A stretch of DNA of 64,000 nucleotides, taken from NCBI RefSeq assembly GCF_030369635.1, contig NZ_CP128474.1, positions 744,001 through 808,000 of the forward strand, read 5' to 3'. This DNA is from Microbacterium arborescens (GTDB lineage Bacteria > Actinomycetota > Actinomycetes > Actinomycetales > Microbacteriaceae). Below are positions 40,912-48,448 of the stretch, one piece after another. A program made the translations under genes and the position numbers. Each line of letters starts with the position of its first letter. Within the stretch, counting starts at the first letter, position 1. The notes beneath the pieces were generated by a model. It was given only the letters and a program-made list of their open reading frames with translations, did not search any database and was not told where the DNA came from.

Positions 40912-41319
40912 ATGGCGGACATCTTCGACGTGATCGCCGACGGCACCCGTCGGGACATCCTGCGGCTCTTGCTCGATCGGGACTCCGATCCGCGCTCCTC
41001 CGGGACGAGCGTCTCGCAGATCGTGAACGAGCTCGGCGTGAGCCAGCCGACGATCTCCAAGCACCTCAAGGTGCTGCGGGGGGCCGAGCTCGTGACCGTG
41101 CGCGAGGAAGGGCAGCACCGCTACTACAGCCTGTCGCCCGAGCCGCTCGACGTCGTCGACGACTGGCTCGTGCCGTTCCTCTCCTCGGAGGCTTACGACG
41201 CCGAGCCCGTCCCCGCGCTCCCCGAGCAGGCGGTCGCCGCGGCCGAGCTGGTCGGGCGGGCTGCGGCATCTGCGAAGCACGCCGTCACGAGCGTGTTCGG
41301 CAAGCGTTCCGCGCGCTGA
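40912..41319 (+). CDS. ArsR-family transcriptional regulator
   Basis: The 135-residue protein starts with a winged helix of the ArsR/HTH_5 type: DVIADGTRRDILRLLLDR, VSQIVNELGVSQPTISKHLKVL (recognition helix) and VTVREEGQHRYYSLSPEPL. The metal-binding Cys motifs of SmtB/ArsR sensors are absent, so it may respond to something other than metal. A C-terminal helical tail of about 45 residues is Ala-rich. TAACCT (40900-40905) precedes the ATG by 6 bases. It is divergent from ktrBA, so control of potassium uptake is possible but unproven. Confidence 0.85.
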   Translation: MADIFDVIADGTRRDILRLLLDRDSDPRSSGTSVSQIVNELGVSQPTISKHLKVLRGAELVTVREEGQHRYYSLSPEPLDVVDDWLVPFLSSEAYDAEPVPALPEQAVAAAELVGRAAASAKHAVTSVFGKRSAR

Positions 41320-41420
41320 CCCCGGCACATCCCGCGCCCCGGAAGCAACAGGCGTCACTTCGGTTTACACGCGTCGCGCCTCGCCCCTAGAGTGTTCGCA
41401 TCCGGGGGAAAGGGATGACG

Positions 41421-41612
41421 ATGGCCGAGCTGCCCGATGTGCGCTTCCTCACTGTGGCGGAGGTGGCGGAGATCATGCGGGTGTCGAAGATGACGGTGTA
41501 TCGCCTCGTTCACTCCGGCGAGCTGCCCGCTGTGCGCTTCGGCCGCAGCTACCGCGTACCCGAATCTGCGGTGCGCGACGCCGTGCAACGGCCGATCGCC
41601 GACGTCGGCTAG
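41421..41612 (+). CDS. BldC-like MerR-type helix-turn-helix DNA-binding protein
   Basis: The 63-residue protein is a single winged helix of the BldC/excisionase class (FLTVAEVAEIMRVSKMTVYRLVHSGELPAVRFGRSYRVPES). BldC proteins bind direct repeats cooperatively and control development genes in Streptomyces; in other actinobacteria the role is less clear. ATG 41421 lies 6 bases after GGGGGAAAGGG; an ATG at 41415 is too close to it. TAGAGT at 41388-41393 is a likely -10. It is followed directly by bS22, the same order as Rv0500A-Rv0500B, which argues against a phage excisionase. Confidence 0.85.
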   Translation: MAELPDVRFLTVAEVAEIMRVSKMTVYRLVHSGELPAVRFGRSYRVPESAVRDAVQRPIADVG

Positions 41613-41621
41613 ACTGATCCG

Positions 41622-41670
41622 AGGCATTTTTCGCGAGGTGCCTGTTCCCGGACGCATACGAGATGCGTCC
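41622..41670 (+). promoter_or_regulatory. Structured leader of the bS22 gene
   Basis: TAGACT at 41610-41615, overlapping the TAG stop of the BldC-like gene, is a likely -10 box. The following leader holds AGGCA/TGCCT (41622-41626 with 41639-41643) and a perfect 8-bp hairpin GGACGCAT/ATGCGTCC (41650-41657 with 41663-41670). Autoregulation through this leader is possible, as for other ribosomal proteins, but is inference. Confidence 0.4.
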
Positions 41671-41695
41671 AGACCCTGACATAGTGAGGTTTTCC

Positions 41696-41794
41696 GTGGG
41701 TTCTGTCATCAAGAAGCGCCGCAAGCGCATGGCGAAGAAGAAGCACCGCAAGCTGCTTCGCAAGACTCGCCACCAGCGCCGCAACAAGAAGTAA
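41696..41794 (+). CDS. 30S ribosomal protein bS22 (AURKAIP1/COX24-like)
   Basis: This 32-residue, very basic peptide (begins MGSVIKKRRKRMAKKK, ends RHQRRNKK) matches the short actinobacterial protein bS22 found on the small ribosomal subunit and related to mitochondrial COX24/mS38. Half of its residues are Lys or Arg. The start is GTG 41696 with a weak GAGG site upstream. It follows the BldC-like gene, as in mycobacteria, and is followed by a strong terminator. Gene finders often miss it because of its size. Confidence 0.9.
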   Translation: MGSVIKKRRKRMAKKKHRKLLRKTRHQRRNKK

Positions 41795-41812
41795 GTCGCG
41801 GCGACGTCACTG

Positions 41813-41844
41813 AGCGCCCCATTCGGCTCCGGCCGAGGGGCGCT
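41813..41844 (+). terminator. Terminator after bS22
   Basis: AGCGCCCC (41813-41820) pairs perfectly with GGGGCGCT (41837-41844), with a 16-base loop that can pair further (CGGCTCCGGCCG). It is followed by TCGTGCTTTCC. It lies 19 bases after the bS22 stop. Confidence 0.7.
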
Positions 41845-41913
41845 TCGTGCTTTCCGGATGCTGCCGCCACGGTGCTGTGCGGTGCGGCCTAGGCTGAACG
41901 TGGAGGAATGAGC

Positions 41914-42207
41914 ATGAAATCCATCACCATCGACGAGCTCCGTGCGGGCCGCGACATCCCCCTCATCGACGTGCGCGAAGACCACGAGTACGCCGCGGGG
42001 CGCGTGCCCGGCGCGATCAGCATCCCGATGTCGCAGCTCGGTGAACGCATCGACGAGCTGCCCGACGGCGCCTTCGACGTGATCTGCCAGGCCGGCGGAC
42101 GGTCGGCCCAGGTGGTCGCGGCGCTCGAGGCCCGCGGCTACGACGCCACGAACGTCACCGGCGGTACGGGCGAGTGGGCCGCACGCGGCTTCGAGCTCGA
42201 GCGCTGA
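41914..42207 (+). CDS. Rhodanese-like sulfurtransferase domain protein
   Basis: The 97-residue protein is a single rhodanese domain: IPLIDVREDHEYAAGRVPGA at about 16-35, and the active loop ICQAGGRSAQ with Cys58 as the persulfide-carrying residue. It may move sulfur or act in redox signalling. ATG 41914 is preferred over ATG 41908 because GGAGGA lies about 8 bases upstream of it and only 2 bases before the other. TAGGCT at 41890-41895 is the probable -10. A glutaredoxin-like gene starts 17 bases downstream, so they may share an mRNA. Confidence 0.85.
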   Translation: MKSITIDELRAGRDIPLIDVREDHEYAAGRVPGAISIPMSQLGERIDELPDGAFDVICQAGGRSAQVVAALEARGYDATNVTGGTGEWAARGFELER

Positions 42208-42223
42208 CACCGCTTCGCGTCCG

Positions 42224-42496
42224 ATGCCCACCCTCACCCTCATCTCCAAGCCCGGCTGCCACCTCTGCGATGTCGCCCGCGAGATCGTCGACACCGTCGT
42301 GGCCGACCTGCCCGCCGGCACCGAGGTCGATGTCGTGGAACGATCGATCTTCGATGACCCGTCGCTTTTCGAGCAGTGGTGGGAGAAGATCCCCGTCGTG
42401 CTGATCGACGATCGCCTCCACGCGCACTGGCGCGTGTCCGCCGACCGGCTGCGCACCGCGCTGACCGAGAAGACCCCGACCGAGGAGCCCGCATGA
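42224..42496 (+). CDS. Glutaredoxin-like protein (DUF836)
   Basis: The 90-residue protein has a thioredoxin-fold start TLTLISKPGCHLCDVAREIV with a CxxC pair (Cys12, Cys15), and the cis-proline region KIPVVLIDDRLHAHWRVS near 60-75. It fits the DUF836/glutaredoxin-like group, thiol-disulfide exchange proteins of unknown partners. It starts 17 bases after the rhodanese gene and overlaps the next ATG by four bases, so these three small genes form an operon. Confidence 0.85.
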   Translation: MPTLTLISKPGCHLCDVAREIVDTVVADLPAGTEVDVVERSIFDDPSLFEQWWEKIPVVLIDDRLHAHWRVSADRLRTALTEKTPTEEPA

Positions 42497-42795
42497 CCAT
42501 CCGCCACGTCGTCGCCTGGAAGCTCGCCGCTGAGGACGCCGCGACCCGGGCCGAGCACGCCGCCGAGGTGTCGCGCCGCATCCAGGCCCTCGTGGGTGTC
42601 GTCCCCTCGATCCGCTCGCTGAGCATCGGACCGAACGCTGCCTACGCCGAGGTCAACGGCGACGTGGCACTGGTCGCCGACTTCGATGATGTCGCCGGAC
42701 TCGAGGAGTATCAGGTGCACCCGGCTCACCAGGAGGTCGCCGCCTTCGTCCGCGGCGTCGTCGCGAGCCGCATCTCGGTCGACTTCGAGGTCTGA
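42493..42795 (+). CDS. Dabb (stress-responsive alpha/beta barrel) family protein
   Basis: The 100-residue protein is a dimeric alpha/beta barrel domain: MTIRHVVAWKLA first strand, helix RAEHAAEVSRRIQALVG, then VALVADFDDVAGLEEYQVHPAHQEVAAFV with the conserved YxxHPxHxxV motif. Dabb proteins are often stress-linked and some are cyclases or monooxygenase-like; no specific reaction can be named. The start overlaps the glutaredoxin-like stop (ATGA). Confidence 0.85.
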   Translation: MTIRHVVAWKLAAEDAATRAEHAAEVSRRIQALVGVVPSIRSLSIGPNAAYAEVNGDVALVADFDDVAGLEEYQVHPAHQEVAAFVRGVVASRISVDFEV

Positions 42796-42834
42796 GCCGA
42801 GGCTCTACCGCACGCGGCGGCGCGGACGAGCGCG

Positions 42835-44028
42835 TCAGTCGCGCCGATCGCGCTCGGCGAGGTCGCCTGTCACGATCACCGGGATCGCGTTGGTGAACGT
42901 GCTCGCCCGTCGCTCCGCCTCGGCGCTCCCGGTGAACAGCCCGTCGTTGGTCGGCGTGGGGTCGTGCGTGATGGCGTGGTCGTCGCCGTGGCCCGGGGTC
43001 GCGGCATCCGACATGACGATGCGCTGCACCGGGACGGCCTGCGGCATGGTGCGCTGCACCCACATCACCATCGCCTCGCGCACGAGACAGCGCAGGTCGA
43101 ACAGCGTGGGGGCATCCTTCGCGGTGACCAGGATGCGCACGCGCACATAGCCGGCGACGGCATCCGTCACCTGCAGCACCGATGTCCGGCGGTCCCAGAG
43201 GTCGGTCTTCTCGAGCACATCGTGCAGATGGGCGCGCATCGCGGTGGGCGAGACGTTCCAATCGAGGTCCATCTCGACGGCGCCCAGCAGCTCCGAGCCG
43301 CGCCGAGTCCAGTTCTCGAACGGGGTCGTGGTGAAGTAGGTGCAGGGGAGGACCAGACGCCGGTCGTCCCAGAGGTCGAGCACGACGTAGCTGAGGGTGA
43401 TCTCGCCGACGCGACCCCACTCGCCGTCGGCGACGACGACGTCATCGACACGCAGCGCGTCGCTGAAGACGATCTGCAATCCCGCGAAGACGTTGGCGAG
43501 CACCGACTGGGCGGCGAGTCCGGCGACCACCGAGGCGATACCCGCAGAGGCCAGGACGCTCGCTCCGACGGCGCGCACCGAGTCGAAGGTCAGCAGCACC
43601 GCACCGATGCCGATCACGATGATGATCGCGACCGCGAGGCGGCGGACGATCAGCATCTGCGTGCGGATGCGGCGGGCGACGCGGTTGTCGGGCACATCGA
43701 TGCGGTACCGGCCGAGCGCGACATCGGTGACGGCGAGCACGAGGGAAGCGAGCAGCCAGGCGCTCGCGGCGATGATCGCGATCGTCAGGACCTGGCCGAG
43801 GACCGACCGCCACAGCTCGTCCGGGAACGACGTCTGCACCGCCGCCCAGAGGGCGATGGCGACGAGCAGCGACCGGAACGGGGCACGGGAACGACGACTG
43901 AGCACTTCGGGCCAACGCTGCCGTCGCGCCGCGATGCGCAGCGCGACATGAGCGACCACCGCGATCACAGCGGCGACCGCGAGGCCCACCAGTACAGCGA
44001 TGGCGAACTGCATCCACCCGTCCCACAT
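42835..44028 (-). CDS. Small-conductance mechanosensitive channel, MscS family
   Basis: The 397-residue protein has four N-terminal hydrophobic segments, the pore-lining helix (VLASAGIASVVAGLAAQSVLA near 180-200), and the beta domain FSDALRVDDVVVADGEWGRVGEITLSYVVL. This is the MscS pattern, with a longer C-terminal tail. It should release solutes on hypo-osmotic shock. ATG 44028 is chosen because GGAAGGAG lies about 8 bases upstream; an in-frame GTG at 44061 is closer to the probable -10 (TATCGT). It is convergent with the Dabb gene. Confidence 0.87.
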   Translation of the reverse strand: MWDGWMQFAIAVLVGLAVAAVIAVVAHVALRIAARRQRWPEVLSRRSRAPFRSLLVAIALWAAVQTSFPDELWRSVLGQVLTIAIIAASAWLLASLVLAVTDVALGRYRIDVPDNRVARRIRTQMLIVRRLAVAIIIVIGIGAVLLTFDSVRAVGASVLASAGIASVVAGLAAQSVLANVFAGLQIVFSDALRVDDVVVADGEWGRVGEITLSYVVLDLWDDRRLVLPCTYFTTTPFENWTRRGSELLGAVEMDLDWNVSPTAMRAHLHDVLEKTDLWDRRTSVLQVTDAVAGYVRVRILVTAKDAPTLFDLRCLVREAMVMWVQRTMPQAVPVQRIVMSDAATPGHGDDHAITHDPTPTNDGLFTGSAEAERRASTFTNAIPVIVTGDLAERDRRD

Positions 44029-44117
44029 ACGTTCTGCTCCTTCCGTCGCCGAAGAAGCCACGATACGGGCGGTGCCGAACGCCGGCTGTGCGCTTGCCGG
44101 GTGCGTGGGGGGATGTG

Positions 44118-45458
44118 TTACGGGGCGAGGCGCGTCGGACCGCGGAAGAGGTAGGTGACCTCGCGGATCGACGACTCGCCGAGCAGCAGCATCAGCACGC
44201 GTGCGAGACCCATGCCGAACCCGCCGTGGGGCGGGGCGCCGTAACGGAAGAAGTCGAGGTAGAAGTCGAGGTGCTCGGGCTCGAGACCCTTCTCCTTGGC
44301 CTGCTCGACGAGAACGTCGACGCGGTGCTCGCGCTGCGCGCCCGTCGTGATCTCGACGCCGTTGAAGAGCAGGTCGTACGACTTCGTGAGCCCGGTCTCC
44401 TCGTCGCGCATGTGGTAGAACGCGCGGATCTCGGGGTGGTAGTCGGTGATGAAGACGAACTGGTGGCCGTACGTCTCGAGCACGTGCGCCGAGATCTGGC
44501 GCTCGCCCTCGGGGTCGAGGTCGCCGTCGGTGCGCGGGATGTCGTAGCCCCGGGCAGCGACGATCTCGCGTGCCTCGGCGAGCGGGATGCGGGGGAACGG
44601 GGTCTGCGGCACCTGCACCTCGACGCCGAACAGCTCGGCGATCTCGTCACCGTGCTTGTCCTTGACGGCCTGGAAGGCGAACTGCAGCAACTCCTCCTGC
44701 ATCGCGGCGACGTCCTCGTGCGAGTCGATCCAGCTGATCTCGGCGTCGATCGAGGTGAACTCGGTCGCGTGGCGCGAGGTGAAGGACGGGTCGGCGCGGA
44801 AGACGTCGCCGATCTCGAAGATCTTCCCGAAGCCCGCCGACTGCGCCATCTGCTTGAAGAACTGCGGGCTCTGAGCGAGGTACGCGGTCTTGTCCTCGAA
44901 GTAGGGCACCTCGAACAGCTCAGCTGCCGACTCGGATGCCGATGCCATGAGCTTGGGGGAGTGGATCTCGATGTAGTCGCGCTCGATCCAGTAGGTGCGC
45001 ATCGCGTGCTCGAGCGTCGTCTGCACGCGGAAGATGAGGTTGTTGCGGCGCTGGCGCAGGTCGAGGAAGCGCCAGTCCATGCGCTTGTCGAGGCCGGAGT
45101 CGGCGGCGATCGGGGTCTCGGGCAGGGCCGCGGCCGCGATGTCGAGGGCGCCGATCTTGATCTCGACGCCGCCGAGCTTGACCCGCTCGTCGTGCTTGAG
45201 GTCTCCCGTGACGGTCAGGAAGGTGCCCGTCGACAGGTTCGAGATCAGCTCGGTGAGGGCGAGGGCCGCGGCATCCTGCTCGCTGCCGTCCTCGGTCGGG
45301 CGGGTCGCGGGGTTGACCAGCTGCACGGCGCCGGTCTCGTCGCGGAGGATGACGAACTGCACCTTCTTCTGATCGCGGACGGTCTCGACCCATCCGGACA
45401 CCGAAACGGGGCCGTCGGGGCGGGCCTGCAGCTGCTGGACGAGAACGCGTTCACTCAC
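44118..45458 (-). CDS. aspS: Aspartate--tRNA(Asp/Asn) ligase, archaeal/non-discriminating type
   Basis: The 446-residue class II synthetase has an N-terminal OB fold (VSVSGWVETVRDQKKVQFVILRD), motif 2 VFRADPSFTSRHATEF, and motif 3 GMGLARVLMLLLG at the end. It lacks the long bacterial GAD insertion and is much shorter than bacterial AspRS (about 590), so it is of archaeal type. Such enzymes usually also charge tRNA-Asn with Asp, needing GatCAB to repair it. GTG 45458 has TAGACT (45467-45472, minus strand) 8 bases upstream. It is divergent from the DedA gene. Confidence 0.92.
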   Translation of the reverse strand: MSERVLVQQLQARPDGPVSVSGWVETVRDQKKVQFVILRDETGAVQLVNPATRPTEDGSEQDAAALALTELISNLSTGTFLTVTGDLKHDERVKLGGVEIKIGALDIAAAALPETPIAADSGLDKRMDWRFLDLRQRRNNLIFRVQTTLEHAMRTYWIERDYIEIHSPKLMASASESAAELFEVPYFEDKTAYLAQSPQFFKQMAQSAGFGKIFEIGDVFRADPSFTSRHATEFTSIDAEISWIDSHEDVAAMQEELLQFAFQAVKDKHGDEIAELFGVEVQVPQTPFPRIPLAEAREIVAARGYDIPRTDGDLDPEGERQISAHVLETYGHQFVFITDYHPEIRAFYHMRDEETGLTKSYDLLFNGVEITTGAQREHRVDVLVEQAKEKGLEPEHLDFYLDFFRYGAPPHGGFGMGLARVLMLLLGESSIREVTYLFRGPTRLAP

Positions 45459-45557
45459 GAGGGGAGAGTCTACGCGTCCAGCTATCTCCGACGTCGCGCC
45501 CCTAGGCTGTGCGCGGGGCCCGCCCGGGCATCCGATCACCGAGCGCGAAGGCACCCG

Positions 45558-46283
45558 ATGACCGTCTTGACCCGCACCGCCTACGCTCACGCGTCGGCAC
45601 CTGCCGCCGAGGAGGGAGGGTCGTGGCTGACGACCCTCGCCGACTGGACCGTCTCGCTCATGGACACGATCGGGCCCGCCGGCGCGGCGATCGCGGTCGG
45701 CATGGACAATCTCTTCCCGCCGATCCCGAGCGAGGTCGTGCTCCCGATGGCCGGGCTCGCCGCCTCGCGCGGCTCGTTCACCCTCGCGGAGGCGATCCTG
45801 TGGACGACCTTCGGGTCGGTCTTCGGCGCCTACATCCTCTACGTCCTCGGCCGGTGGCTCGGCGCCGACCGCCTGCGCCGCATCGCCGACCGGATGCCGC
45901 TCGTGACCGGCGACGACGTCGTGCGGTCGGTGCACTGGTTCGAGAAGCACGGGTCGATCGCCGTGTTCTTCGGGCGCATGGTGCCGCTCTTCCGCAGCCT
46001 CATCTCGATCCCCGCGGGGGTCGCCCGGATGCACTGGTGGAAGTTCGGGCTGCTCACGACGGCGGGCAGCCTCATCTGGAACTCGATCTTCGTGATGGCG
46101 GGCTTCCTGCTGGGTGAGAACTGGCACATCGTCGAGCAGTACGCCGAGATCTTCCAGACGATCGTGATCATCGTCGTCGCCGTGCTCGTCGTGTGGTTCG
46201 TCGTTTCGCGCGTGCGCGACCTGCGGCGCGGCCGGACCACCGGTTCGGGCACCGCCCCCGAGCCGAGCCCGGAGGGGCCCTGA
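45558..46283 (+). CDS. DedA-family membrane protein
   Basis: The 241-residue protein follows the DedA/VTT layout: MDNLFPPIPSEVVLPMAGLAA near 50-70, WTTFGSVFGAYILYVLGRWLG, and FFGRMVPLFRSLISIPAGVARM with the conserved Arg and Pro. DedA proteins maintain membrane potential and some move polyprenyl phosphate or phospholipids between leaflets. ATG 45558 has AAGG upstream. TAGGCT at 45503-45508 is a likely -10, leaving a leader of about 45 bases. Confidence 0.88.
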   Translation: MTVLTRTAYAHASAPAAEEGGSWLTTLADWTVSLMDTIGPAGAAIAVGMDNLFPPIPSEVVLPMAGLAASRGSFTLAEAILWTTFGSVFGAYILYVLGRWLGADRLRRIADRMPLVTGDDVVRSVHWFEKHGSIAVFFGRMVPLFRSLISIPAGVARMHWWKFGLLTTAGSLIWNSIFVMAGFLLGENWHIVEQYAEIFQTIVIIVVAVLVVWFVVSRVRDLRRGRTTGSGTAPEPSPEGP

Positions 46284-46335
46284 CCGGTCGTGCGCTCAGG
46301 GTCCGCATAGGAGCGGCCGCCGTAGACTGGAGACC

Positions 46336-46977
46336 GTGCCCGCAGCCCGTCTCCACCTCGTGCGCCACGGTGAGGTCCACAACCCCCGGCGCGTGCTCTA
46401 CGGACGGCTGCCGCACTTCGGGTTGAGCGAGGACGGCCGTCGTATGGCCCGCTCCGCCGCCGAGTACGTCGCGTCGCTGGACCGCCCGGTCGCCGCGCTG
46501 ATGTCATCTCCGCTGCAGCGCACCCGCGAATCGTCCGAACCCTTCACCGAACTCTTCGGCCTCGACCCCGTCATCGACGAGCGGGTCATCGAGCCGCACA
46601 ACGTCTTCGAGGGCCGGCGCATGCGCCACGCGCTCGTCAATCCCTTGAACTGGCGGCACCTGCGCACGCCGGCGACCCCCAGCTGGGGTGAGCCGTACAT
46701 CGAGATCGTGGCGCGCATGGACGCTGCGATGCGCGACGCATGGCATGCGAGCGATGCGGGCGACGTCGTGATCGTCTCGCACCAGCTGCCCATCTGGATC
46801 ACCCACCTCGCGATCGCGGGTGAACCCCTGCGCCACGACCCGCGCCGACGTCGGTGCGCCCTCTCGAGCGTCACGAGCTTCGAGCTCGGCGACGGGGGAG
46901 AGCGCGCCGCATGGCGCGAGGTCGCATATGCCGAGCCCGCGTCGACCGCGGGCGCCGTCGATGTAGGAGCCGTCTGA
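46336..46977 (+). CDS. Histidine phosphatase family protein (phosphoglycerate mutase-like)
   Basis: The 213-residue protein has the RHG motif LHLVRHGEVHNP (Arg10, His11), LSEDGRRMARSAAEY, SPLQRTRESSEPF (second Arg), and VIVSHQLPIWITHLAI with the second His. The substrate is unknown. It stands directly before the cytochrome c maturation genes, as Rv0525 does before Rv0526-Rv0529. TAGACT at 46323-46328 lies 7 bases before GTG 46336. Its stop shares one base with the next ATG (TGATG), so it leads that operon. Confidence 0.88.
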   Translation: MPAARLHLVRHGEVHNPRRVLYGRLPHFGLSEDGRRMARSAAEYVASLDRPVAALMSSPLQRTRESSEPFTELFGLDPVIDERVIEPHNVFEGRRMRHALVNPLNWRHLRTPATPSWGEPYIEIVARMDAAMRDAWHASDAGDVVIVSHQLPIWITHLAIAGEPLRHDPRRRRCALSSVTSFELGDGGERAAWREVAYAEPASTAGAVDVGAV

Positions 46978-47591
46978 TGAAGCGTCGCCTCATGGCCGCC
47001 GCCCTCGCCCTCGGACTCGCGGCGGGGCTCGCCGCCTGCTCGAGCCCGAACGACGACCTCGCCGGGCAGTACCGCGACGGTGACAACAAGGGCTTCATCT
47101 CAGGCGACGGCACGACGACCGAGATCCCGGAGGCTGAACGGGGCGCCCCGATCGAGTTCACGGGAACGGCCGTCGACGGCTCGACGGTCTCGAGCGCCGA
47201 CTACGCCGGAAAGCCTCTCGTCCTGAACTTCTGGTACGCCCAGTGCGGGCCGTGCCGCGCCGAGGCGCCGCTGCTCCAGGAGGTCTACACCGACACGCAG
47301 GCCGTCGGCGCCGACTTCCTCGGCATCAACATCTACGACGGGCCCGAGCAGGCTGCGGCCTTCGAGCAGAACTACGGCATCGGCTACCCCTCGCTGCTCA
47401 TGCAAGGCGACGGCGAGCTCAAGCTGGCGCTCGCGGCATCCGCGTCGGTCCAGGCCGCCCCCACGACGCTCGTGCTCGACACCGAGGGCCGGGTCGCCGC
47501 GCGGATCGTCGGGCAGCTTCGGGATGCCGGCATCCTCCGCACTCTGGTCGAGGACGCCGCGAAGGCGGGCGCCGGCGCGGGATCGTCGTGA
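46977..47591 (+). CDS. resA: TlpA/ResA-type thioredoxin lipoprotein
   Basis: The 204-residue protein has a lipoprotein signal (lipobox LAAC, Cys21), an extracytoplasmic linker and a thioredoxin fold with the active pair Cys90-Gly-Pro-Cys93 (FWYAQCGPCRAEAP), and a cis-Pro in APTTLVLD. It should keep the heme-binding Cys of apocytochrome c reduced, with electrons from CcdA. It resembles Rv0526. ATG 46977 overlaps the preceding stop by one base; its stop overlaps the CcdA start (GTGA). The symbol is by function. Confidence 0.85.
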   Translation: MKRRLMAAALALGLAAGLAACSSPNDDLAGQYRDGDNKGFISGDGTTTEIPEAERGAPIEFTGTAVDGSTVSSADYAGKPLVLNFWYAQCGPCRAEAPLLQEVYTDTQAVGADFLGINIYDGPEQAAAFEQNYGIGYPSLLMQGDGELKLALAASASVQAAPTTLVLDTEGRVAARIVGQLRDAGILRTLVEDAAKAGAGAGSS

Positions 47592-48448
47592 ACCCGGGCG
47601 AGATCGTCTTCGGCGGAGCCCTGTGGCTCGCGGTGCCTATCGCCGTGCTCGCGGGCCTCGTCTCGTTCCTCTCGCCGTGCGTCCTGCCCCTCGTACCCGG
47701 CTACCTCGGTTTCCTCGGCAGCGCGGTCACGCCGCGTGAGCCCGCCGCCGGTGCGGCCGGCCGCGACGGGAATCGGAGGATCTCGCGAACGTCGGAGGAT
47801 GCGGGCGGATCGGTCCGCGTTTCGACGGATTCTCCGACGGTGGCGAAGGCGACCGTCCCCTCCGGCCCCGGCCGCGGACGACTCCTCCTCGGCGTCGGGC
47901 TCTTCATCGCGGGATTCACCGTCGTCTTCCTGGCGATGGGCGTCTTCGCGGGCACCATCGGCCGGGTCTTCTTCGAGTACCAGGACGTCATCACCCGCGT
48001 CCTCGGCGCCGTCGTGATCGTGCTCGGCCTCGTCTTCGTCGGGATGTTCGGCTTCGCGCAGCGCATCTACCGGCCGCAGCTGCGACAGAACCTCGGTCTC
48101 GCCGGAGCCCCGCTGCTCGGCATCGCGATGGGCATCGGCTGGGCGCCGTGCATCGGTCCGACCCTCGCCGCGATCCTCTCGATCGCGCTCAGCCAGGCCG
48201 ATCCCGCCCGTGCGGGGGTTCTCGCCGTCGCGTACTCGCTCGGCCTCGGCATCCCCTTCGTGCTTCTCGCGCTCGGCGCGAGCTGGGCCACCCGCTCCGT
48301 GGCGTTCGTGCGCCGGCACATCCGCGTCGTGAACATCGCCGGCGGTGCGTTGCTGGTCGTTCTCGGCGTGCTGATGGTCACCGGCGTCTGGACCACGATC
48401 ATGTCCGTCTTCCAAGGAGTGGTGGCCGGTGTCCCGACCTTCCTCTGA
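47588..48448 (+). CDS. ccdA: Cytochrome c biogenesis protein CcdA
   Basis: The 286-residue membrane protein carries the two redox Cys of CcdA: Cys31 in SFLSPCVLPLVPGYLGF and a second in IGWAPCIGPTLAA. Six helices are seen. Between helices 1 and 2 there is an unusually long polar loop of about 50 residues (from TPREPAAG to SGPGRG), probably extension of the CcdA loop. It carries reducing power from cytoplasmic thioredoxin to TlpA/ResA. It is the third gene of the operon and overlaps resB by 20 bases. Confidence 0.9.
   Translation: MNPGEIVFGGALWLAVPIAVLAGLVSFLSPCVLPLVPGYLGFLGSAVTPREPAAGAAGRDGNRRISRTSEDAGGSVRVSTDSPTVAKATVPSGPGRGRLLLGVGLFIAGFTVVFLAMGVFAGTIGRVFFEYQDVITRVLGAVVIVLGLVFVGMFGFAQRIYRPQLRQNLGLAGAPLLGIAMGIGWAPCIGPTLAAILSIALSQADPARAGVLAVAYSLGLGIPFVLLALGASWATRSVAFVRRHIRVVNIAGGALLVVLGVLMVTGVWTTIMSVFQGVVAGVPTFL

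Noticed and set aside
41421-41612. BldC-like protein as a phage or plasmid excisionase
   Set aside because: No integrase, att site or phage gene is near. The bS22 neighbour and proC nearby match a conserved chromosomal order.
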